A stretch of DNA of 40,835 bases from an uncultured Lysobacteraceae bacterium (GCA_937897645.1 CALCNV010000023.1:1-40835), one strand, 5' to 3'. Counted from the first letter of the stretch, positions 1-8,816 are shown. Made by a program: numbers and translations. Notes: a model not told the origin generated them from the letters alone.

Positions 1-239
1 GCCCGATCGACGACCTGGAACTGACCGTGCGTTCGGCCAACTGCCTCAAGGCCGAGAGCATCTACTACATCGGCGACCTGATCCAGAAGACCGAAGTCGA
101 GCTGCTGAAGACCCCGAACCTGGGCAAGAAGTCGCTGACCGAAATCAAGGAAGTCCTCGCACAGCGCGGCCTTTCGCTGGGCATGAAGCTGGAGAACTGG
201 CCGCCGGCCGGCGTCTCGCAGCACGGCATGCTGGGCTGA
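1..239 (+). CDS. rpoA: RNA polymerase alpha subunit, C-terminal fragment
   Basis: This is the 3' end of the RNA polymerase alpha subunit gene; the reading frame enters at base 3 and ends with TGA at 237-239. The 78 visible residues are the alpha C-terminal domain, which contacts UP-element DNA and activators. The stretches SANCLKAESIYYIGDLIQ and LLKTPNLGKKSLTEIKEVL are the typical helix-hairpin-helix-like core of this domain. The next gene is rplQ, the conserved order at the end of the alpha operon. Identification is secure; the start lies outside the window. Confidence 0.97.
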   Translation, partial: PIDDLELTVRSANCLKAESIYYIGDLIQKTEVELLKTPNLGKKSLTEIKEVLAQRGLSLGMKLENWPPAGVSQHGMLG

Positions 240-251
240 TCAATGCACTGA

Positions 252-279
252 CGGATCCCTGCGGCAACGCAGGGATCCG
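252..279 (+). other. perfect 12-bp hairpin with GCAA loop between rpoA and rplQ
   Basis: Bases 252-263 pair perfectly with 268-279 around a GCAA tetraloop. The stem is followed by CTTGTT, a weak U tract. It sits 12 nt after the rpoA stop and about 160 nt before rplQ. It could be a leaky terminator, a processing site or a 3'-end stabiliser; the sequence alone does not decide. Confidence 0.6.
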
Positions 280-440
280 CTTGTTACACCGCAACACGCA
301 ACACAACGTCGACGCACCCAAGGTGCGCGACGATGCCCGATCAGGATGAACGGGCTCGGGCCATCCGCAGTCCAGGCAACAACGCCACGAAGGCGACAGC
401 GAAATCCAAGTAGTTCCAACATTCACCAGGAATCAAACCC

Positions 441-824
441 ATGCGCCACCAGAAAGCCGGCCGCAAGTTCAGCCGCACCAGTGCCCATCGCCAGGCGATG
501 TTCAGCAACATGGCTGCTTCGTTGATCAAGCAAGGCCTCATCCGTACCACCCTGCCCAAGGCCAAGGAATTGCGCCGTGTTGCAGAGCCGCTTATCACCC
601 TCGGCAAGGTCGATGGCGTTGCCAATCGCCGCCTCGCCTTCTCGCGCCTGCGCGACAAGGAAGCCGTGGGAACCTTGTTCACCACCTTGGGCCCGCGTTA
701 CGCGTCGCGTCCGGGCGGCTACCTGCGCATCCTGAAGTGCGGCTTCCGCGCGGGTGACAATGCGCCGATGGCTTATGTGGAACTGGTTGACCGTCCCGAA
801 GCACTGGCCCTCGCTGCCGAGTAA
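441..824 (+). CDS. rplQ: 50S ribosomal protein L17
   Basis: Ribosomal protein L17 of the large subunit, 127 aa, the usual bacterial length. The N-terminus MRHQKAGRKFSRTSAHRQAM and the following segment FSNMAASLIKQGLIRTTLPK are diagnostic for L17. The ATG at 441 is preceded by AGGAA at 428-432. It follows rpoA as the last gene of the alpha operon, and a strong intrinsic terminator follows it. The roughly 200-nt gap from rpoA is fairly long and holds a stable hairpin, so its transcript level may be uncoupled from rpoA. Function is certain. Confidence 0.98.
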   Translation: MRHQKAGRKFSRTSAHRQAMFSNMAASLIKQGLIRTTLPKAKELRRVAEPLITLGKVDGVANRRLAFSRLRDKEAVGTLFTTLGPRYASRPGGYLRILKCGFRAGDNAPMAYVELVDRPEALALAAE

Positions 825-861
825 GTTCGCGACGCTCCACCTGCATCAAGCTATTCGAATC

Positions 862-897
862 AACAAGAACCCCGGCCAAGTGCCGGGGTTCTTGTTT
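862..897 (+). terminator. intrinsic terminator after rplQ
   Basis: A perfect 15-bp stem pairs 862-876 with 882-896 around a 5-nt loop and runs into a short T-rich 3' end (CTTGTTT). It lies 37 nt after the rplQ stop and ends the alpha operon. The A-rich 5' arm and T-rich 3' arm would let it work in both directions. Confidence 0.88.
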
Positions 898-902
898 GTG
901 TC

Positions 903-976
903 GCAGGAGCGCCCCCTGGGCGCGATGCCTTTCGCGTCCTGCACGGCAGAGCATCGCGGGCAGGGCCCACTCCTAC
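903..976. repeat. REP-like imperfect palindrome
   Basis: Bases 905-928 pair imperfectly with 951-974: blocks around CAGGAGCGC and GCGCGATGC match GCATCGCGGG and ACTCCTAC. The GC-rich, mirrored GTAGGAG/GATGC ends resemble dispersed REP-type repeats common in Xanthomonadaceae and pseudomonads. It lies between the rplQ terminator and dsbB. I infer a repeat family member; only one copy of this exact type is in the window. Confidence 0.6.
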
Positions 977-1049
977 ATGGACTTCCGGAGATGACGTGGA
1001 GCGGGATGCACGGCGATAATGCGACCAGTCTTCTTCTGTCAGGTATTCC

Positions 1050-1565
1050 ATGAATCCTTTCCGCTGGTCGTTCCGCGCACAGTTCCTGCTCGGCTTCCTC
1101 GTGTGCGTTTCGCTGCTGGGATATGCGCTGTACGTACAGTTCGTGCAGGAGCTCGAACCGTGCCCGTTCTGCATCTTCCAGCGCCTGGCGTTTGCCGCGA
1201 CCGGTGTGTTGTTCCTGTTGGGTGCCTTGCACGGCCCGCGTGGTGCAGGTGGGCGTCGCGTGTACGGCGTCCTGACCTTCATCGCCGCCGCCGTGGGCAT
1301 CGGCATTGCCGGTCGCCACAGTTGGGTGCAGCTGTTTCCGCCGGCGATGCCGAGTTGCGGACCCGGCTGGGATTACATGATCGAAACCAATACTTGGCTC
1401 GGTGTGGTGCAGAAAGTGCTTTTCGCGAAAGGCGATTGCAGCACTATCGACTGGAGTTTCCTTGGCCTGAGCATGCCGATGTGGAGCCTGGTCTGGTTCG
1501 TCGCGCTCGCGGCGTGGGCGCTATGGGTCGGCTTCCGCGCCCGCAAGACCTCGACCTTCCGTTGA
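1050..1565 (+). CDS. dsbB: disulfide bond formation protein B
   Basis: Inner-membrane quinone reductase that reoxidises periplasmic DsbA, passing electrons to ubiquinone. The 171-aa protein has four hydrophobic segments and both DsbB cysteine pairs: the CPFC motif (Cys38, Cys41) in the first periplasmic loop and Cys103/Cys130 in the second (SCGPGW and GDCSTIDW). The conserved QR after the first pair is present in IFQRLAF. The ATG at 1050 follows a modest AGGT-type site. It stands alone between a repeat and the DAHP synthase gene, 50 nt upstream of the latter. Length and motifs are ordinary for the family. Confidence 0.95.
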   Translation: MNPFRWSFRAQFLLGFLVCVSLLGYALYVQFVQELEPCPFCIFQRLAFAATGVLFLLGALHGPRGAGGRRVYGVLTFIAAAVGIGIAGRHSWVQLFPPAMPSCGPGWDYMIETNTWLGVVQKVLFAKGDCSTIDWSFLGLSMPMWSLVWFVALAAWALWVGFRARKTSTFR

Positions 1566-1615
1566 TTTGAATTGGCGCATCATCCAGCCCGGATGGTGGG
1601 CCGCAAGGAGTCACC

Positions 1616-3010
1616 ATGAACCCCACAGACCGCAACCTTCGTGCCGTGCAATTGCCTGAGCAATGGGCGCCTGACAGTTGGCGCGCACGCCCGGCGGTGC
1701 AGATGCCGACCTATCCCGATGCCGTTGCATTGGAGGCAGCGGTCGACGAATTGAAGCAGTTGCCGCCGCTGGTGACGTCGTGGGAAATCTTCGCGCTGAA
1801 GAAGCAGTTGGCCGAAGCGCAGGAGGGCAAGCGCTTCCTGCTGCAGGGCGGTGATTGCGCGGAGAGTTTCAGCGATTGCGAATCCAGCCTGATTTCCAAT
1901 CGCCTGAAAGTGCTGCTGCAGATGAGCCTGGTGCTGGTGCACGGCCTGCGCTTGCCGGTGGTGAGGGTAGGGCGCTTCGCCGGCCAGTACGCCAAGCCGC
2001 GCTCCACGGATACCGAGACGCGCGATGGCGTCACCTTGCCCAGCTACCGCGGCGACCTGGTCAACCAGCCGGAGTTCACCGCCGAAGCGCGTATCCCCGA
2101 TCCGCGCCGCATGATCAAGGCGCATGCGCGTTCGGCGATGACCATGAACTTCGTGCGTGCGCTGATCGATGGCGGCTTCGCCGACCTGCACCATCCGGAA
2201 TACTGGAACCTCAACTGGGTGGGTTACTCGGCCAATGCGGTGGATTACCAGCAGATGGTCACGTCGATTGGTGATGCGGTGCGCTTCATGGAAACCCTGT
2301 CGGGTTCGGAAGTGCACAACCTCAACCGCATTGATTTCTACACTTCGCACGAAGCCTTATTGCTGCCGTACGAAGAAGCGCTGACGCGTGAAGTGCCGCG
2401 CCAGTGGGGGCATTTCAACCTGAGCACGCATTACCCGTGGATCGGCATGCGCACGGCAGCCGTCGATGGCGCGCACGTGGAGTACCTGCGTGGCGTGCGC
2501 AATCCGATTGCGATCAAGGTGGGGCCGTCGGTCAATCCGGACCAGCTGTTGCGCTTGATCGACGTGCTGAATCCGGAAGACGAACCCGGCCGCCTGACCT
2601 TCATCCACCGCATGGGTGCGGCGCATATCGCGGAGAAGCTTCCGTCTTTGCTGGATGCGGTGCGCCGCGATGGCCGCCGCGTGCTGTGGGTGTGCGATCC
2701 GATGCATGGCAATACGGAAAGCACGTCCAACGGTTACAAGACGCGTCGCTTCGACAATATCCGCGGCGAAGTGGAGCAGTCCTTCGACCTGCATGCGGCG
2801 GCGGGCACGCGCCTGGGTGGCGTGCACCTGGAATTGACCGGCGAAGACGTGACCGAATGCACTGGCGGTGCCCGCGAGCTGACGGATATCGATCTGGAGC
2901 GTGCGTACCGTTCTACGGTGGACCCACGCCTCAACTACGAGCAGTCGCTGGAGATCGCGATGTCGATCGTGCGGAAGCAGAATCAGTCGGTGGCTGCTGC
3001 TACGCGTTGA
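1616..3010 (+). CDS. class II 3-deoxy-7-phosphoheptulonate synthase
   Basis: Catalyses condensation of phosphoenolpyruvate and erythrose 4-phosphate to DAHP, the first step of the shikimate pathway. The 464-aa protein is of the class II (plant-type) family: it opens with WAPDSWRARPAVQMPTYPD and has LLQGGDCAESF with Cys81, a metal ligand and active-site residue in this class, plus KVGPSVNPDQL and VWVCDPMHGNT with further ligands. It is unrelated in sequence to the E. coli AroFGH enzymes. An excellent Shine-Dalgarno site, AAGGAG at 1605-1610, fixes the ATG at 1616. The stop overlaps a convergent minus-strand gene by 11 bp. A phenazine-type role is possible for this family, but no phenazine genes are nearby, so a housekeeping role is likelier. 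Confidence 0.95.
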   Translation: MNPTDRNLRAVQLPEQWAPDSWRARPAVQMPTYPDAVALEAAVDELKQLPPLVTSWEIFALKKQLAEAQEGKRFLLQGGDCAESFSDCESSLISNRLKVLLQMSLVLVHGLRLPVVRVGRFAGQYAKPRSTDTETRDGVTLPSYRGDLVNQPEFTAEARIPDPRRMIKAHARSAMTMNFVRALIDGGFADLHHPEYWNLNWVGYSANAVDYQQMVTSIGDAVRFMETLSGSEVHNLNRIDFYTSHEALLLPYEEALTREVPRQWGHFNLSTHYPWIGMRTAAVDGAHVEYLRGVRNPIAIKVGPSVNPDQLLRLIDVLNPEDEPGRLTFIHRMGAAHIAEKLPSLLDAVRRDGRRVLWVCDPMHGNTESTSNGYKTRRFDNIRGEVEQSFDLHAAAGTRLGGVHLELTGEDVTECTGGARELTDIDLERAYRSTVDPRLNYEQSLEIAMSIVRKQNQSVAAATR

Positions 3011-3416
3011 GTGCTACTCCGGTTGATTCGACTATTCTTGAAATTTCGATTTTTTTGGATGAATTCTCAGGGCGAGTGATGCTGCAATCACCTGGATCGA
3101 AATCTATAGGAAATATGTGCGTACCTGGGCCGAGCCGTTTAACTGTTCCCGGCAATATCTTTTCATCAATCTTGTCAGCTAGACACTGAGCCCATTTGTC
3201 AAACATGGGTGATGGCTTGGCTGACAATACAGATGACGAAATGAGCTTTCCGTCAGCGTCGATTATCAAGCTGAGCTCGGCTTTTCCAGAAATGCACTGT
3301 CTAACAGCCTCTTGAGGAAGGATGCAGTGAACTGGTTTCCCCATGGACGTGGCAAATGCGTCGCCGCTATAGGAAATGGCGATGGCCGATATGAAAATTA
3401 AGATCCTATTCGTCAT
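3000..3416 (-). CDS. small secreted protein with TonB-C-like region, function unknown
   Basis: Predicted 138-aa exported protein. From the chosen ATG at 3416 it has a signal peptide (MTNRILIFISAIAIS, probable cleavage after DAFA). The middle, AELSLIIDADGKLISSSVLSAK followed by FDKWAQCLADKI, resembles the C-terminal domain of TonB-type energy transducers, in which a beta strand with DxxG precedes a helix. The rest is too short for a full transducer and has no N-terminal anchor beyond the signal. A longer reading to 3497 is open but lacks a signal peptide at its start. It follows the lipoprotein gene at 3458-3988 by 41 nt and overlaps the DAHP synthase stop. Base composition is more AT-rich than its neighbours. 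The family assignment is tentative. Confidence 0.6.
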   Translation of the reverse strand: MTNRILIFISAIAISYSGDAFATSMGKPVHCILPQEAVRQCISGKAELSLIIDADGKLISSSVLSAKPSPMFDKWAQCLADKIDEKILPGTVKRLGPGTHIFPIDFDPGDCSITRPENSSKKIEISRIVESTGVALNA

Positions 3417-3457
3417 GGCAGCTCTATAACTCTGCGTTTGTTTTTTTGCTGCGTTGA

Positions 3458-3988
3458 TTAGCTTTGCTCGAATGAATTGTTCGGGGCCACCCGACACTGC
3501 CTTTCAAGCCTTAGCGGTCCTTGTCGCTGAGCTGGACTGTGTTGGCAAATCGGACTGTTCCGTTCGAGGATTTCGCACGAAGACTGCCCTCTGCGTTGTA
3601 TCTCGCTGTAGAGCTCGCCTATAAGTTGTTCATTCTGACTGGCACCAGTCAGATCAGGCATGCCGTCCTCCTTGCGTTGCCTAAGCAAGTAAAGCGCGAG
3701 CGTCCTTCCTGACGGTCCCGTATATCCCCACCTTCGTTCGCGGGAGAAGTCCTCCTGCGCTAAGGAAATCACACGATCCTTCCAGTACGCTTGCCAAAGG
3801 TCTGGTGAGTAAGATTTCGTCAAGAATCCACTAGGCAAGAGCCTGTCTGTCTCATTTGCGACACTCGTATCAATGGAACAGATAAGGTCTATCTCTAGAT
3901 AGCGTGTCTCGGAGCGCCTCTGCATCTCCATCGTACAGCCGGATGTTACGAGAAATGCTATTAGCACTGTGAATACTTTGTTCGACAT
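3458..3988 (-). CDS. hypothetical lipoprotein
   Basis: Predicted 176-aa lipoprotein that I do not recognise. The ATG at 3988 is preceded by an AGGT site and begins MSNKVFTVLIAFLVTSGC, a short signal peptide ending in a lipobox-like LVTSGC with Cys18 as the likely acylated residue. The mature part is polar, mixed alpha/beta in appearance, with scattered cysteines in LICSID, SSCEIL and SPICQHS. It lies 29 nt downstream of the amidase stop on the same strand and 41 nt before the small TonB-C-like gene, so co-transcription is likely. A longer upstream frame exists inside the amidase gene but has no plausible start. The region is AT-richer than the rest of the window. Confidence 0.6.
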   Translation of the reverse strand: MSNKVFTVLIAFLVTSGCTMEMQRRSETRYLEIDLICSIDTSVANETDRLLPSGFLTKSYSPDLWQAYWKDRVISLAQEDFSRERRWGYTGPSGRTLALYLLRQRKEDGMPDLTGASQNEQLIGELYSEIQRRGQSSCEILERNSPICQHSPAQRQGPLRLERQCRVAPNNSFEQS

Positions 3989-4017
3989 GTGCGACCTGCG
4001 ACCCCTGACAATCATAT

Positions 4018-5628
4018 CTACGGTGTGCGTCTGTCTGCCACACGCACACTCGGCCAATACTCCGGCGGCATCCGCGCCCGCGTGAGTTGTTCGTACGCAT
4101 AACCCAATTGCAGCAAACGTGGCTCGCTCCAGGCGGTGCCCATGAATACGATGCCGAGTGGCAGGCCATTGCTGCTGCCCATCGGCACCGTGAGGCTGGG
4201 GTAGCCGGCGACCGCTGCCGCGCCGTAGCCGGCACCCGGGAAAGCATCGCCCTTTTGTGGATTCGTCACCCATGCGGGACCGGTGGTCGGAGCGATGAGT
4301 GCATCCAAACGCTGCGCCTTCAAAGCGACATCGATGCCTTCCGGCCCTGCCAAGCGCCGCGCGCGCGAACGTGCAGCGATATATTCCGCCGTGCCCAAGC
4401 CACCTTTGGCGTTGGCTTGTTCAAACAACTCCTGCCCGAAGAAAGGCATCTCGGATTTCGGGTATTGCTGGTTGTAGCCGATGATCTGGGTCAGCGTCTT
4501 CAACGGCGCGTCGTTCTTGGCCAGGTAGCGTTCCAGTCCTGATTTGAATTCATACAGCATCAGCGTCAGCTCGTCGTCCGACCATTGCCCTTCCGTAGGA
4601 ATTTCCGCATCCACCACCGTGGCGCCGGCGTCACGCAGCGTTTTGATGGCTACCTCCATGGCTGCGCCCGCATCCGCATGGATCGCCATCTTGTTGCGCA
4701 ATACGCCGATGCGCGCGCCCTTCAGTGCATTCGCATCAAGTTGCGCGTGGTAATCCAGCACGCTGTTCCATGCAGCGGATTGCGTCGCCGGATCCGCGCT
4801 GTCACGGCCGGCCAGCACCGTCAGCAACAGCGCGGCGTCGGACACGCTGCGCGTCATCGGGCCGGGGCTGTCCTGGCTGTAGGAAATCGGGATGATGCCT
4901 TCGCGGCTGACCAGGCCAACGGTGGGCTTCAATCCAACCAGGCCATTCACTGCCGCCGGACACAGGATGCTGCCGTCGGTCTCCGTGCCAATCGCCGCGG
5001 CAGCTAGATTCGCCGACACCGCCACCGCGCTGCCGGCACTGGAGCCACACGGATTCCGATCCAGCGCGTAAGGATTACGCGTCTGCCCGCCACGCGCGCT
5101 CCAGCCCGATGTCGAATGGGTGGAACGGAAATTCGCCCACTCGCTCAGGTTGGTCTTGCCCAGGATCACCGCACCCGCTTCGCGCAGGCGACGTACCAGG
5201 AAGGCGTCCGTCTTCGGGCGGAAATCCTTCAAGGCCAGCGAGCCGGCGGAATTGGCCATCGGCGTCGCGCCGATGTTGTCCTTCAACAGGATCGGGATGC
5301 CATGCAGCGGCCCGCGCACCGCGTTGGTCTTGCGCTCCATGTCGCGCAGCGCCGCTTCCTTCAATGCGTCAGGATTGATTTCCATCACCGCATTGAGCTG
5401 CGGCCCGGCGCGATCAAGCGCGGCGATGCGATCCAGATAGGCCTGGGTCAGCGTGCGGCTGTCCAGCTCGCCCTTCTGCATGCGTTCCTGCAGGTCGGCG
5501 ATATCGACTTCCGCGTAGATGAAGTCAGTGGGATGGGGCGAGGCGATCGGCGCAGCCGGGCCTGTGCGATCCGTATCGCAGGCAGCAAGCAGGAAGAGGG
5601 AAGCCAGCGTCAGCCCGATGAAGCGCAT
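4018..5628 (-). CDS. amidase-signature family lipoprotein
   Basis: Amidase-signature hydrolase of 536 aa that cleaves an unknown amide substrate, probably in the periplasm. The ATG at 5628 follows GGGGAA and starts MRFIGLTLASLFLLAAC, a lipoprotein signal with Cys17. The catalytic Ser-cisSer-Lys set is visible: Lys in LLKDNIG, and the Gly/Ser-rich signature in NPCGSSAGSAVAVSANLAA followed by GTETDGSI. The C-terminus has the usual PSLTVPMG and GLPLGIVFMG blocks. The family includes GatA, but the export signal and the lack of gatB or gatC nearby argue against tRNA amidation. It lies 32 nt downstream of the DUF2127 gene, in a likely operon with typA upstream. Family certain, substrate unknown. 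Confidence 0.9.
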   Translation of the reverse strand: MRFIGLTLASLFLLAACDTDRTGPAAPIASPHPTDFIYAEVDIADLQERMQKGELDSRTLTQAYLDRIAALDRAGPQLNAVMEINPDALKEAALRDMERKTNAVRGPLHGIPILLKDNIGATPMANSAGSLALKDFRPKTDAFLVRRLREAGAVILGKTNLSEWANFRSTHSTSGWSARGGQTRNPYALDRNPCGSSAGSAVAVSANLAAAAIGTETDGSILCPAAVNGLVGLKPTVGLVSREGIIPISYSQDSPGPMTRSVSDAALLLTVLAGRDSADPATQSAAWNSVLDYHAQLDANALKGARIGVLRNKMAIHADAGAAMEVAIKTLRDAGATVVDAEIPTEGQWSDDELTLMLYEFKSGLERYLAKNDAPLKTLTQIIGYNQQYPKSEMPFFGQELFEQANAKGGLGTAEYIAARSRARRLAGPEGIDVALKAQRLDALIAPTTGPAWVTNPQKGDAFPGAGYGAAAVAGYPSLTVPMGSSNGLPLGIVFMGTAWSEPRLLQLGYAYEQLTRARMPPEYWPSVRVADRRTP

Positions 5629-5660
5629 TACATGTTCCCCACAAGGATGCGTAACGCAGG

Positions 5661-6167
5661 CTACCCAGCATCCGTCATACGTGCAATCACTGGTTGTTTG
5701 CGGCGCCTGGCCAGGTCGCGGGCCAGTACCGCGATGACGGCGATATTCAGCCCCAATACCACCCATGCATACACGCTGCGGTGGTAGTAGATGCCAAACA
5801 GATCCAGCGGCAGGTACAGCGCGGTGCCGATGCAGCCCAGCCACGAGGCCCAGGCTTTCGCGCGCCACAGGCCCCAGGCTTCCAGCACACGCACCGCGGC
5901 ATACAGCACCAGCACGGTGGCCGCGAAATGCACGGCGGCGGGATTGATGGCATTCAGCAGCGCGGGCAGTGGGCCGGCGTGCGGATCGAGGTTGAACTTG
6001 GTGATCAGCCCGGCCACCAGATCCTGCAGGGGCTGCGGCCCCATGACTTCCAGGCTGGCGGCTGCGATCAGGGCGAGCAGGCCTTTCACACCTTCGAACA
6101 CGGCCAACAAATGAAAACCCGGCTGCGCAGGCGCGGCCGGGTTCGGGTTCAACAGACCGCTCGTCAT
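5661..6167 (-). CDS. DUF2127-family membrane protein
   Basis: Predicted 168-aa inner-membrane protein with about four hydrophobic segments (FHLLAVFEGVKGLLALIAAA, AVHFAATVLVLYAAVRVLEA, AWASWLGCIGTALYLPLDLF, AWVVLGLNIAVIAVLA). The pattern HLLAVFEGVKG near the N-terminus and LEAWGLWRAKAWASWLG is typical of DUF2127 proteins, whose function is not known. The start at 6167 lies 13 nt after the typA stop, so the gene is probably co-transcribed with typA, with the amidase 32 nt further on. A short basic C-terminal tail (ARRRKQP) is probably cytoplasmic. Confidence 0.8.
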   Translation of the reverse strand: MTSGLLNPNPAAPAQPGFHLLAVFEGVKGLLALIAAASLEVMGPQPLQDLVAGLITKFNLDPHAGPLPALLNAINPAAVHFAATVLVLYAAVRVLEAWGLWRAKAWASWLGCIGTALYLPLDLFGIYYHRSVYAWVVLGLNIAVIAVLARDLARRRKQPVIARMTDAG

Positions 6168-6180
6168 TCTGACGAAGTGA

Positions 6181-8010
6181 TCAGGCTGCGCGTGAGGCGC
6201 GCTTGCGGTCGCTTTCGCTGAGGAACTTCTTGCGCAGGCGGATTTCCTTCGGCGTGACTTCCACCAGCTCGTCGTCTTCGATGAAGTCCAGTGCCTGTTC
6301 CAGCGTGTACTTGATCGCCGGGCTCAGCTGGATCGCATCGTCCTTGCCCGAGGCACGCATGTTGGTCAGCGGCTTGGGCTTGATCGCATTCACGGTCAGG
6401 TCGTTGTCCTTGGAGTGGATGCCGACCAGCTGGCCTTCATACACGTTGTCGCCTTCGGCAGCGAACAGCTTGCCGCGTTCCTGCAACGGGCCGAGCGAAT
6501 AGGCCGGCGTGGTGCCCGGCGCATTGGCGATCATCACGCCATTGATGCGCTTGGCGATGGCGCCGGTTTCCTTCGGGCCGTAATGGTCGAACACATGGAA
6601 CAGCAGGCCCGAACCCTGGGTCAGGGTACGGAACTCGTTCTGGAAACCGATCAGGCCACGCGCCGGGATCATGTAATCCAAGCGCACGCGACCCTTGCCG
6701 TCGGATTCCATGTTCTTCAACGCGCCCTTGCGGGTGCCCAGCTTTTCCATCACGCCGCCCTGGTGGATTTCTTCGATATCAACCACCAGTTGCTCGACCG
6801 GCTCCATCTGCTGGCCGTCGATTTCCTTGATGATGACTTCCGGGCGCGACACGGCCAGCTCGAAGCCTTCGCGGCGCATCGTTTCGATCAACACCGACAA
6901 GTGCAGCTCGCCACGGCCGGAAACCAGGAATTTGTCCGGGTCCGAACCTTCCTCGACCTTCAGCGCCACGTTGTGCAGGGTTTCGCGTTCCAGGCGCTCG
7001 CGCAGCTGGCGGCTGGTCAGGAACTTGCCGCCGCTCATGTCCTTGTTGCCGGCGAACGGCGAATTGTTCACCTGGAAGGTCATGCTGATGGTCGGCTCGT
7101 CCACGGTCAGCGCCGGCAGCGCCTCGGGTGCATCGACTGCGCACACGGTGTCCGAGATGGACAGGTCGGCGACGCCGGAAATGGCGACGATGTCACCGGC
7201 ACCGGCTTCTTCGGTCTCGATGCGCTCCAGGCCCATGAAGCCCAGCACCTGCAGGATCTTGCCCTGGCGCTTCTTGCCTTCGCGGTCGACCACGCTGACC
7301 GGCATGTTGCGGCGGACCTTGCCGCGCTGGATGCGGCCGATGCCGATCAGGCCAACGAAGTTGCTGTAGTCCAGCTGGCTGATGCGCATCTGGAATGGGC
7401 CTTCCTCGTCCACCTGCGGCGGAGCGACGTGCTGCATGATCGCTTCGTACAGCGGGGTCATGTCGCCTTCGCGCGCGCTGTCGTCCAGGCTGGCGTAGCC
7501 GTGCAGGGCCGACGCGTAGACGATGGGGAAATCGAGCTGTTCGTTGGTGGCGCCCAGCTTGTCGAACAGGTCGAACACCTGGTCGATCACCCAATCCGGA
7601 CGCGCGCCGGGACGGTCGATCTTGTTCACGACGACAATGGGCTTGAAGCCCATGGCGAAGGCTTTCTGGGTCACGAAGCGGGTCTGCGGCATCGGGCCGT
7701 CCATCGCGTCGACCAGGATCAGCACCGAGTCCACCATCGACAGCACGCGCTCCACTTCGCCACCGAAGTCGGCGTGGCCCGGGGTGTCGACGATGTTGAT
7801 GCGGTTGCCCTGCCAGGTGATGGCGGTGTTCTTGGCCAGGATGGTGATGCCGCGCTCTTTTTCCTGGTCATTGCTGTCCATCACGCGCTCGGCGAGGACG
7901 GTGCGCTCCGACAGGGTGCCGGATTGCTTCAGCAGGCAGTCGACGAGGGTGGTCTTGCCATGGTCAACGTGGGCGACGATGGCGATATTGCGGAGGTTCT
8001 GGATGGACAT
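6181..8010 (-). CDS. typA: translational GTPase TypA/BipA
   Basis: Ribosome-associated GTPase of the elongation-factor family, involved in 50S assembly and stress or low-temperature adaptation. It has 609 aa, the normal length. The G motifs are all present: AHVDHGKTT at 13-21, GITI in the switch region, DTPGHADF, NKIDRPGA and a SAL-type G5. Domain II, the EF-G-like domains III and V and the TypA-specific C-terminus (ending near FIEDDELVEVTPKEIRLRKK) follow in order. The ATG at 8010 has no clear Shine-Dalgarno site. A perfect TATAAT lies upstream on the same strand at 8061-8066. It heads a minus-strand run that includes the DUF2127 and amidase genes, and is divergent from ppiB. Confidence 0.97.
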   Translation of the reverse strand: MSIQNLRNIAIVAHVDHGKTTLVDCLLKQSGTLSERTVLAERVMDSNDQEKERGITILAKNTAITWQGNRINIVDTPGHADFGGEVERVLSMVDSVLILVDAMDGPMPQTRFVTQKAFAMGFKPIVVVNKIDRPGARPDWVIDQVFDLFDKLGATNEQLDFPIVYASALHGYASLDDSAREGDMTPLYEAIMQHVAPPQVDEEGPFQMRISQLDYSNFVGLIGIGRIQRGKVRRNMPVSVVDREGKKRQGKILQVLGFMGLERIETEEAGAGDIVAISGVADLSISDTVCAVDAPEALPALTVDEPTISMTFQVNNSPFAGNKDMSGGKFLTSRQLRERLERETLHNVALKVEEGSDPDKFLVSGRGELHLSVLIETMRREGFELAVSRPEVIIKEIDGQQMEPVEQLVVDIEEIHQGGVMEKLGTRKGALKNMESDGKGRVRLDYMIPARGLIGFQNEFRTLTQGSGLLFHVFDHYGPKETGAIAKRINGVMIANAPGTTPAYSLGPLQERGKLFAAEGDNVYEGQLVGIHSKDNDLTVNAIKPKPLTNMRASGKDDAIQLSPAIKYTLEQALDFIEDDELVEVTPKEIRLRKKFLSESDRKRASRAA

Positions 8011-8060
8011 GACGAAAGGCGCGATTCAAGCCGCGCTCGGGACAGGGAGGGAAGCCGCGT

Positions 8061-8066
8061 ATTATA
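8061..8066 (-). promoter_or_regulatory. candidate -10 box for typA
   Basis: On the minus strand this reads TATAAT, a perfect -10 hexamer, about 50 nt upstream of the typA ATG. No convincing -35 hexamer is seen at 16-18 nt spacing, so the call rests on the -10 match and its place in the typA/ppiB divergent gap. Confidence 0.5.
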
Positions 8067-8227
8067 GCGGGTTGAAACCGTGCTTTAGCTCGGAAGATGC
8101 CGGCAAAGGCATCCAATTCAGCCATCAATCCACCCAGAGCCGGCCATCGGATCGGTTTTTATCGGGAAATTCGCCCCAATCCTTCCGGATCCATCCGCAT
8201 CACCCCTCAGCAACCCTGGAGTCCCCA

Positions 8228-8722
<495 letters not shown>

Positions 8723-8754
8723 GTGTGCCCTCCCCGCAGGGGCTCCAGCTCCTG

Positions 8755-8816
8755 TGGGAGGGGCTTCAGCCCCGACGCTTTCCGAGCCAAAAGCGTCGGG
8801 GCTGAAGCCCCTCCCA
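8755..8816. repeat. 27-bp perfect inverted repeat (REP-like)
   Basis: Bases 8755-8781 pair perfectly with 8790-8816 around an 8-nt loop. The arms carry GGGAGGGGCTTCAGCCCC, which is itself partly palindromic, a layout typical of dispersed intergenic repeats in Xanthomonadaceae. It lies 32 nt after the ppiB stop and before the aminotransferase gene. There is no T tract, so it is better read as a repeat that may stabilise the ppiB mRNA end than as an intrinsic terminator. Confidence 0.85.

Noticed and set aside
4018..5628. GatA subunit of the tRNA amidotransferase
   Set aside because: The protein has a lipoprotein signal and no gatB or gatC is near; the amidase signature alone does not imply GatA.
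6415..8067. 550-codon plus-strand open frame opposite typA
   Set aside because: Composition is rich in His, Gln, Asp and Val with no domain; it is an antisense shadow of a GC-rich conserved gene.
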